DNA from: Euprymna scolopes
Taxonomy: Eukaryota > Mollusca > Cephalopoda > Sepiida > Sepiolidae
Assembly: GCA_024364805.1 (NCBI GenBank)
Contig: CM044518.1
Coordinates: 69,601,743-69,622,369 of the forward strand
Length of the DNA stretch: 20,627 nucleotides
Reading direction: 5' to 3'
Shown here piece by piece: positions 10,150-16,906 of this stretch. How positions within the stretch are numbered: the stretch's first letter is position 1; each line of letters starts with the position of its first letter. The translations under genes were made by a program, and so were the position numbers. The notes beneath the pieces were generated by a model. It had not been told where the DNA came from and ran no database searches. It was given only the letters and a program-made list of their open reading frames with translations.

Positions 10150-10560
10150 ATTACTCCACCCTCGAAAATTCCTTTAAAATTACTACTCTTATAGGTTTTT
10201 GGGGTCGCTGAAAATGAAAATAACATTTATAATTAAGGCAAACTAGTAGTTTCCAAGATATGAAGAAATGTTAGTTTAAAAAAGTGGAGGATCGCTTTTC
10301 CATAATAATTTAACGTAAAATGTTCACCCACTTTGTGACTACAATTTTTTTGGGAGGGGGTGGGGACTTTCTTCCTACCCTTGGAAAATCCTTTAAAATT
10401 ACCTGTTTAAATTGCAAAATGCAAAAGAAATCAAGCAAAAAATTTTTAGCCAAGAAACACACAGAAAAATTTATAAAAATAGCATCCATTTTTTTCTATC
10501 GAATTCATTTGCTGTTTTTATTGAAAACTATTTTCTCTCGTATTTTTGATAAAATTTTCC
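10150..10560 (+). repeat. Partial direct copies of the 10575-10770 arm
   Basis: tatgaagaaatgttagttta at 10258 to about 10363, ending in a G-rich gggagggggtgggg, is a diverged copy of 10672-10772 (tatgaagaaattactttttc ... gagagaggggggg). The phrase tttagccaagaaacacacag occurs at about 10446 and again at about 10913. The phrase cctttaaaattac occurs at about 10171 and 10391. Confidence 0.65.
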
Positions 10561-10574
10561 ATTTAAGGGCTGTG

Positions 10575-11137
10575 CGTCTCACGTTTGTATATAACAAAAA
10601 TTTTTTTTGTAGATTTCGGTGTGCTAAAAACGAATCTGCAAACCGTTTCCATCGCAGAAAAATAGTTTTTATGATATGAAGAAATTACTTTTTCGAAAAG
10701 TAGGCAATCACTTTTCCATGCAAATTTAACTTAAAATAAGCACTCACTTTCTAGCCACCTGAGAGAGGGGGGGATTTTTTCCCATGTTTATTGGCTAAAC
10801 AGCTTTCGTTTATGCTCGCGCGTAGTATAACCGAAGGCTACAGCTGTGAAATGGAAAATAGTCCCAGAGTTCAGGGGTTATTACCATGCAAAAGAAATCA
10901 AACAAAAAAACGTTTTAGCCAAGAAACACACAGAAAAATGCCCCTCTCTCAGGTGGTCAGAAAGTGGGTGCTCATTCTAAGTTAAATTTACATTGAAAAG
11001 TGATCACCCACTTTTCGAAAAAGTAATTTATTCATATCATGAAAACTTTCTTTTTGCGATGGAAACGGTTTGCAGATTCGTTTTTAGTACGCCGAAATCT
11101 ACAATAAAATATTTTGTTATATACGAACATGAGACGT
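10575..11137. repeat. Large inverted repeat, about 200-bp arms
   Basis: Arm 1 is 10575-10770 and arm 2 is 10940-11137, with a 169-bp spacer. Paired landmarks are cgtctcacgtttgtatataa with ttatatacgaacatgagacg, aacgaatctgcaaaccgttt with aaacggtttgcagattcgtt, and ccacctgagagagggg with cccctctctcaggtgg. The arms are visibly closer to each other than most repeats in the window. No coding content. Confidence 0.85.
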
Positions 11138-11260
11138 AAAATAATACCGGATTTTTGGGGCAGATTTGCCGTTTAGTTGTACAAATATCCTCAAACCAGG
11201 TAATCACTAAAAGGGACTCTTAAAAGTCGTCACCTGTATCAAGCAAAAGTTTAAAACCAC

Positions 11261-11997
11261 TGATTATATGTCAGCCTACGTCACAGTAACATATATTGAG
11301 TGAGTTCCTAACAGTATTTTGTATATTTTTTTTAGTTTAAACTCATTTTCCCAAAATTTCCCCAAACGTAACGTGTTCGATACAGTCTGCCGCCATTTGT
11401 ATTTTTCAAATATACCGATAAACACTGCATGTTTTTGAACCGATTAAACATTATACATTACATAAAAACACTACAATCTTATCCAGTTAGGTAGAACATT
11501 TACTTTTCTTGCCTTTAATAACATTTATTTGTTATATATTTATTTTTTGACAACTTCTTTGTATCTGTGTTTAGTAATACAAACCCTTTTCATTTAATGT
11601 AACGTTTAGTCGGCTTGAAAAACAGTGTTTATCGGTGTATTTGAAAGATACAAATGGTGGCGAACACTGTTGATTACGTTAAGTTTGAGAAAGTGAGTTA
11701 AAACTAAAAAACTATACAAAATACTGCCACAAACTGACCGATTATGTCAGCCTATGTCATGGTAACATATATTCGGTGGGTTTTTGACACTGTATTGTAT
11801 AGTTTTTAGTTTTCAACTAACTTTCTCAAACTTAACGTATTCAACAGAGTCTGCAACCATTTATATTTTTCGAGCTGATTAACATTTTACATTACATAAA
11901 AACACTAAACAATTATTCAGTTAGGTAGAAACGTAACTTACCTTACCTTTGCTTTCATTTATTTGTTTTTGGACAACTTTTTCGAATCTGTGTATAG
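11261..11997. repeat. Three-copy alternating repeat (direct-inverted-direct)
   Basis: Copy X1 (11261-11574) and copy X2 (11740-11997) are direct: both start gattata/tgtcagcctaygtca, share acattacataaaaacacta and cagttaggtagaa, and end tctgtgt(t/a)tag. Between them, 11591-11735 is an inverted copy: its reverse complement reads cagtattttgtatag, tcaaacttaacgtaatcaac, ccaccatttgtatctttcaa and accgataaacactg, matching X1. Either direct copy can pair with the middle one. Confidence 0.8.
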
Positions 11998-12330
11998 TAT
12001 AGTATATCACTTAAATATTAATTACTAACTCACATTTTTGTATACAGAAAACAAAACAAAACAAAAAAATTTAGCGTTTCATCATTTTTGCTACGTTCAG
12101 CTTTATCCACTGATTGTTGGTTGAGCCCAAGCCATGATTGATGGTAACCCCGAGGATCAGGATCCAATTCTGCAAGAGTACCATTTTTTTTCATTTTTCG
12201 CCTTTTTTTAAAAACTTTTTGGAGTGGATTGCTGTACTAAGAATATAAGAAACATGCATTTTCTCTTTTTATTAGAATTTTCCATTACACCAAATTGAGC
12301 CACAGCAACGCATGACAGGGTACAGCTAGT

Positions 12331-12356
12331 GTATATATATATATATATATATATAC
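12331..12356. repeat. (TA)n microsatellite, left of mariner
   Basis: gtatatatat continuing to atatacacac. With 13551-13572 it appears to be a TA tract split by the mariner insertion; TA is the mariner target. Confidence 0.9.
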
Positions 12357-12360
12357 ACAC

Positions 12361-13550
12361 GAAGGGCGCGCAATAAGTAATGCCCCTGACCCACTTCCAG
12401 TTGTCTGATCTAACTGAAATTTTGCATGTGCAATGATTTATATCTCTACGGGTTATGTAGCAAATTACAGCTCTGAACTAATTATGGTTTCTGTTTTACA
12501 GGTGTTTGAACTGAGTCAGGTGTGAAATGGAGCCTGTTGAATGTTGAGCAGTGATCCGGTTTTTGTATTTGAAAGGACGCACACCACAGGAGACTTTTGA
12601 TGAAATAAAAGAAACTTATGGTGATAATGCTCCATCATATGACCTTGTAAAACGCTGGCATCATGAATTCAAACATGGCCGGAAGTCTGTGGAAACAGCT
12701 CCCAGACCTGGTCGTCCCCCTTCTGCCATTGATGTGGCATCTGCCCGTCAAGTTGAGGTTGCCATTTTGGAAGATCAGCGCATTACTATTCGCCAAATAG
12801 CCCAAGATGTCAAGATTAGTACAGGGTCTGTGGAAACTATCATTCATGGCCATTTGCATATGCATAAGGTGTCTGCTAGATGGCTCCCAGGTTGCTCACA
12901 CCATTCCAGAAGTGAGAACGCGTCAAGTGCTCGAGGATGAATTTGGAGATGTGCCAAGAAGATGAGTCAAAGTTTTTCAAAAGACTGATTACACAGGATG
13001 AAACCTGGGTGCAAGGTCATGCTCACAGTATTCTGGGACCAGGACGGAGTAGTGATGACAGATTTCCTGGGAAAGGATACCACAATTACAGGAGCCTATT
13101 ATGCTTCACTTTTGAGGAAATTAAGGGAAGCTATCAAAATCAAGAGGTGGGGCAAGATCAGCAAAGGTATCCTCCTCCTGCAGGACAACGCTCCGGTCCA
13201 CAACTCGCATGTCGCTAGATCAGAAGCACGGGCATGTGGTTATGAAATCCTCCCTGCTCTTCTGACCTTGCACCCTCTGATTTTCACCTCTTCCTAACCA
13301 TGAAGTTGTTTTTGAAAGGAAAGCGTTTCGTTTCCCAGATGATGCAGCCTTGATTTCTGAAGTCATGTCGTGGTTGGAGGACCAACCTGGGGTGTTCTAC
13401 AAAAACGGTCTCCAGAGCTGCATCAAACGATGGGAGAAATGCATAACTCTGGGTGGTTCCTATGTAGAGAAAGACTAATAACTGTGCCAAGTTTCGTTGC
13501 TCTACTGCTATTGGAAGTGGGTCAGAGGCATTACTTATTGCATGCCCCTC
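12361..13550 (+). mobile_element. Mariner (Tc1/mariner superfamily) element, decayed, both ends present
   Basis: Terminal inverted repeats of about 39-40 bp: the left is gaagggcgcgcaataagtaa then tgcccctgacccacttccag (12361-12400), and the right (13511-13550), reverse-complemented, is gaggggcatgcaataagtaa then tgcctctgacccacttccaa. They differ at about five positions. The element is 1190 bp, slightly under the usual 1.3 kb, which fits an internal deletion in the transposase. It is flanked on both sides by TA repeats. Confidence 0.92.
12527..13478 (+). pseudogene. Mariner transposase, broken (SETMAR-type)
   Basis: The start is ATG at 12527 (MEPVEC then TGA at 12545 where Arg is usual, then AVIRFLYLKGRTPQETF). 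The N-terminal helix-turn-helix region runs to KRWHHEFKHGRKSVE, followed by APRPGRPPSA and a second helix-turn-helix with ITIRQIAQDVKISTGSVE. Frame shifts follow near 12890-12937 and 13000. The first catalytic Asp is in ITQDETW (12997-12999), the second in LLQDNAPVHNS, the third in SDLAPSDFHLF, which needs another shift near 13255. About 30 codons are missing between QDETW and KVMLTVFWD. The end is SYVEKD, TAA at 13476-13478. At least one stop, three shifts and one deletion make it inactive. Mariners join DNA at TA by a DD34D transposase. Confidence 0.92.
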
Positions 13551-13572
13551 ATATATATATATATATATATAC
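13551..13572. repeat. (TA)n microsatellite, right of mariner
   Basis: atatatat run to about 13571, the right half of the presumed target tract. Confidence 0.9.
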
Positions 13573-13762
13573 ATATGCACATAAAGTTATGAACAGCACA
13601 TAGAGCCCGAGACAAAGCTGGGCTAAACTGCTAGTTATGCTTAAAAGAATCCTAAAAAGATGTCTTGGTTGGAATCTCTGAAATAGTTGGTGAATGTCTG
13701 TCATCTGGTTGAATGTTCCATTTCCAGCCAAAAAAAAAAAAAGGTAAACAATATTGTTTTAG
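13573..13762. other. Short unassigned spacer
   Basis: Contains an A tract at 13729-13742. No gene or pairing is seen. Confidence 0.4.
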
Positions 13763-13880
13763 CTTTAGACACCAAATCTACATAACATTTTAAAATTATG
13801 CTTTATTTAAGTTTCAGGTGAAGTGTAAAGTTCCGTTGTGAAAATATTCCGGTTTCATCTGAGATAAATAATAATAAAAA
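13763..13880 (+). repeat. Dispersed repeat R, copy 1
   Basis: Starts agacaccaaatctacataac, continues ttttaaaattatgctttatt, then aggtgaagtgtaaagt, gtgaaaatattccggtttca and catctgagataaat. Matches copies at 14992-15105 and 15569-15637/16437-16480. Confidence 0.65.
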
Positions 13881-14197
13881 CAAAATCTATAAAAACAAAA
13901 ATAAATAATAAAAGTTAGTAATTCTCCTGAAGAGAGCTGAGTATAGTCAAGATTGTCTGCTCCATTTGACCGGTCAAATTAATTAGGCATGGTCCATCAG
14001 ACAAGAAACTCATTCTTAACATTAGGAAAGGGAGACATAATCATTATTCAGAAGGGATCATATCTTGCTCGTCACTGTCATTCCATCTGTGGAGAAGAAA
14101 CTGGAGGTCAAAAAGAGAAGACAATCTTGACCATAACTGATCTTCTTCAGAACTGGTCACTTATTAGTAAAATAAAAAAGAATTTGTAAATGTTTTA
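13881..14197. other. Unassigned sequence with a small inverted pair
   Basis: gtcaagattgtct at about 13947 is matched inversely by agacaatcttgacc at about 14120. The phrase aagattgtctgctcc recurs at about 14869. A 66-codon open frame (13989-14189) resembles nothing I know. Confidence 0.4.
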
Positions 14198-14989
14198 GTA
14201 CTTGTGCAGAATTTGAACCAGATGTAACTAACTGGCCGCTTGACTTTGCTCGGAACACTGCTTTTGCTGATTATCAAAGTGTAACAATGCTACTCAAGGA
14301 AAATACTGAATAAACATTTAAATATAATAAAAATCATCAGGAAAAATATATAACAAAAATAAAAAAGAAAGCACCATAACAATTTGTTTTATTCTCATAA
14401 CAAATTTTTTAAGAGAAAAAATAAACAAGTATATTTTCTTTATTTTTGTAACTAATGTAAACTTTTTCAATCACTTTTGTCAAGCAAAACTGAACAAAAT
14501 TAATAAGATAACCAATTTTTTGTGTTTTTCATATTTTTTTTTAAAGAAAGTGTTGTTTTATTTAAACTTTTGTTCAAAAGTAAAAAAAAAAAAAAAGAAA
14601 AAGCACCTTCTTTAATGTTTTTTATGTATTATAATTTTGCACTTTTTTTCTTAGTTTTTTTTTTAACTAATGTAAAGTAAACGTTTTTTGTTACTTTTTT
14701 TCTTTTCATGAACATTTTTTTTTCTGTAGGGTGGGGCTGGACAACCGTTTTTTTATTTTTATTTTTTTTATTAAATTAAATTATGACAGCCGGGATATTC
14801 CCTTAGGATTTTGTCCTGATACACCACTTAATTTATTGATTTTTTTTTTTTTACAATATTTTCCCCGAAAGATTGTCTGCTCCTTTGGCTGATCAGCATC
14901 TTATGGTCAAACCCGAGTGTATGACATCATGTTCTGAGCAGAAGCGAGCGAATGGTTAAATACGTCTGGTTCAAATTCTGCACAAGTAC
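14198..14989. mobile_element. Foldback element with about 70-bp inverted ends
   Basis: The left end is gtacttgtgcagaatttgaa then ccaga (14198-14222); the right end is tctggttcaaattctgcaca then agtac (14965-14989). After a near-perfect 25 bp, pairing continues more weakly to ccgcttgactttgctcgga against tctgagcagaagcgagcga. The interior is A/T homopolymer-rich with no open reading frame of note. It lies directly between R copies 1 and 2. Confidence 0.65.
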
Positions 14990-14991
14990 CA

Positions 14992-15105
14992 ATGTTTCAA
15001 AATTATGTTTTATTTGCTTTCCATTTTGAAGGTGGAGTGTAAAGTCTGTATGAAAACATTCTTGTTTCAAATTAACATCTGAGGTAAATCAAGAATCTCA
15101 TGACA
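14992..15105 (+). repeat. Dispersed repeat R, copy 2
   Basis: tttcaaaattatgttttatt, aaggtggagtgtaaagt, atgaaaacattcttgtttca, catctgaggtaaatcaagaa. Direct relative to copy 1. Confidence 0.7.
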
Positions 15106-15249
15106 ACAGTACAAATACTACACTACCCTCCCTGAATTGAGCATTGATAGTTATGACACGTATCCAGTTTACAGCCCAATTTCTGGCAACTTTGTTGTTA
15201 GCATCTTTTGGCAAATTATGTAAGCAGCCAGAAGATGCTGAAGCAAAGA

Positions 15250-15510
15250 CTGCCAGATGTTTAATTCAAAACATGGCGCCTCCCTCTTCTTCATGTTAAG
15301 ACTGATTTTTTAAATAGAAAGCCATTCTTAACATAGGGAAGGGCAGGATTTTATATTGACAAGACGTGTTGAAAGTCATTCCCGGTTTAAAAATTTTTTC
15401 TTGATTTAATGAAATTTGCATTGAAACTTGTTGTCTGCTGACAGCTGATTGGATAATTGCTTCAGCATTTTCCAGTTGCTGACATAACCTGCTGAAAGAT
15501 GTTGACATGG
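15250..15510 (+). repeat. Dispersed repeat, copy B
   Basis: Second copy of the repeat at 40-305. Both carry aaatagaaa-ccatt, a T-rich centre and ggataattgcttcagc. The pair lies about 15 kb apart in direct orientation. Open frames in this stretch are repeat sequence and show no protein I recognise. Confidence 0.65.
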
Positions 15511-15568
15511 AGTTGATGGAGTTTGGGTGCTAAACTAATAGAAGTAGTAGTAGAGTTTTGGCTTCACA

Positions 15569-15637
15569 CAGAACCAAATCTACATTACATTTCAATTTAA
15601 AAAATAAATTTTTAAAGGTGGAGCATTATGAAAACAG
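15569..15637 (+). repeat. Dispersed repeat R, copy 3, left part
   Basis: accaaatctacattacattt, aaggtggagcattatgaaaaca. The match stops at about 15637 where MITE-like copy 4 begins, and appears to resume at 16437. Confidence 0.6.
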
Positions 15638-15639
15638 TT

Positions 15640-16077
15640 GGCGCTTATTCAGATTGGCACTTATCATGTATGTACTAGTCACGGGGCGAAGATGAAAAAT
15701 TCAAAAAATCACATAATTTGATCAAGTAGGCTTTTTTTTTTATTCAAGAAAATCAATTTTTACTGCTTCAATGAAGATAAAAAAAATGAAATCAACAAAT
15801 TGGTTGATAAGGGCAGACAACTCTAATGCACATGGGAACTGTCAAAATAATCACTGATTACTTCCCCTTATTATGTCCTCCAAAGAAATCTGGCCTCGTC
15901 TGTCACTTATCGGTAAAAAACGGCAAATTTGGTTTTTGTAAATAAAACGAATAAACTACTTGATCAATTTTTGTGATTTTTGAAATATGAAATATTCATT
16001 CTGTGACAAGTAGATACGATATAAAAGTTTTTCTTAATTTTTGTTTTTTGCAATAAGTGCTAATCTGAACAAGCACC
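15640..16077. mobile_element. Long-inverted-repeat MITE-like element, copy 4 (variant ends)
   Basis: The left end is gcgcttattcagattggcac then tta, and the right end is taagtgctaatctgaacaag then cacc; they are inverted copies. Inner landmarks aaaatcacataatttgatca with agtagg and ctacttgatcaatttttgtg with atttttgaaatatg link it to copies 1-3, but the outer ends differ, so it is a sister subfamily. No coding content. Confidence 0.7.
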
Positions 16078-16436
16078 GAACATCGAAATATTAAATTTCA
16101 ATCAAAATCAATGGTATTTACTTAATTTTCATGTCGAAATTAGTAAAATTTCCAAAAATTATGAAAAATGATAAAGTATAAAATTAATTAACGAAAATAG
16201 TTTTCAAATAAATTGTAAGTTATACGAAAATGATAAGCAGATTCCAAACTATGAGTTACTTCCCTTGTTTAAGTTACATTTCAAAAATAATAATGGTGGA
16301 TTGCTGGATTGTGAAAATAAATTTTTCATGCACTAATGTGGTAATATGTTACTAATTCTGACATGACAAATAAATAACATTGATTTTATTTGAAATTCAA
16401 TTTTTCGATTTTTGTTATTATTTTGAACCAGCATTA
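16078..16436. other. AT-rich sequence, probably part of the insertion in repeat R
   Basis: Nothing codes here. Because repeat R stops at 15637 and resumes at 16437, this stretch may belong to the inserted DNA or to a second insertion. Confidence 0.35.
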
Positions 16437-16480
16437 AACATTCTTTGTTTTAAATTGATTTCTGAGGTAAATCAAGAAAC
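16437..16480 (+). repeat. Dispersed repeat R, copy 3, right part
   Basis: acattctttgttttaaattg, then atttctgaggtaaatcaaga, matching 15056-15095 in copy 2 directly after the point where the left part ends. Confidence 0.55.
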
Positions 16481-16531
16481 CATACAAAAAAAAAAGAAAA
16501 AAAAAGTTCAATAGTATAAAAACAAACTGAT

Positions 16532-16794
16532 TTTAATGAATCTCCTAGGGAGATTTTTCAACTAGCATTCATCTGAAAAATAATGTTAGAATTTACATAA
16601 AAATGACGAATGATGAGGTCAATAAAATCCTTACATTGATCGTGAAAGATTAAAAAACAAAAACATTTCTTCCATTAACACAACAAAGAAATATAAATCA
16701 CCTCCAAAACTTTTGAATAGAAAAGATGATTTTTTCTATATACCCCCCCCCCCCACACTTTTCTTGAGTTAGTTATTTAAAAACAAAAAAAAGG
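16532..16794 (-). other. COX20: Probable COX20 3' UTR
   Basis: This follows the COX20 stop on the minus strand. It contains a run of 12 C on the plus strand (16743-16754), so 12 G in the transcript, and a candidate ATTAAA at its end. There is no other gene signal. The end point is inferred from that hexamer alone. Confidence 0.4.
16743..16754. repeat. C12 homopolymer
   Basis: Twelve C on the plus strand, 40 bases past the COX20 stop; a G run in the transcript. Confidence 0.95.
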
Positions 16795-16906
16795 TCAGTC
16801 CGTTTTTTCATCGACTTCAATTTTTTGAAAAACTGCTGATTTTAATGCCTCCTTCATCAACCGTCGTTGGAATCGTTCCTGTGTGAATTGGTAACGGCAC
16901 ATTGAC
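16795..16906 (-). CDS. COX20: COX20 terminal coding exon with stop codon
   Basis: The 112-nt exon starts after acceptor gtttttgcag (cag at 16909-16907), completes the Trp codon split with the previous exon, reads SMCRYQFTQERFQRR and a charged tail ending DEKTD, and stops at TGA 16797-16795. CRY followed by a Gln/Arg-rich amphipathic stretch matches CRYNYAKQRIQER in the human protein. The mRNA continues toward lower coordinates as 3' UTR; a variant poly(A) signal ATTAAA (minus strand) is at 16537-16532, but I cannot confirm its use. Confidence 0.92.

Larger units (their letters stand above)
9102..12329 (+). mobile_element. Candidate non-autonomous Helitron (composite)
   Basis: The left edge is A|TC at 9101-9103, in atctataaaaatgaaattgt followed by ctgtgtgt, a common Helitron 5' style. 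The right edge is gggtacagctag|t, with CTAG at 12326-12329 and T at 12330, preceded by cagcaacgcatgac. Ends of 5'-TC and CTRR-3' between host A and T are the Helitron rule. A second Helitron-like 5' start (cctatatatataaaaatg) at 9576 suggests one element inserted next to or inside another, so the true left boundary may be 9576. No Rep/helicase coding is present. The interior is made of repeats listed separately. Confidence 0.35.

Noticed and set aside
12635-12865. Minus-strand open frame in the mariner
   Set aside because: Antisense shadow of the transposase N-terminal domain.
13284-13731. Open frames with Ile-Tyr runs near the mariner right end
   Set aside because: Ile-Tyr runs are translated TA microsatellite; the remainder is mariner antisense.
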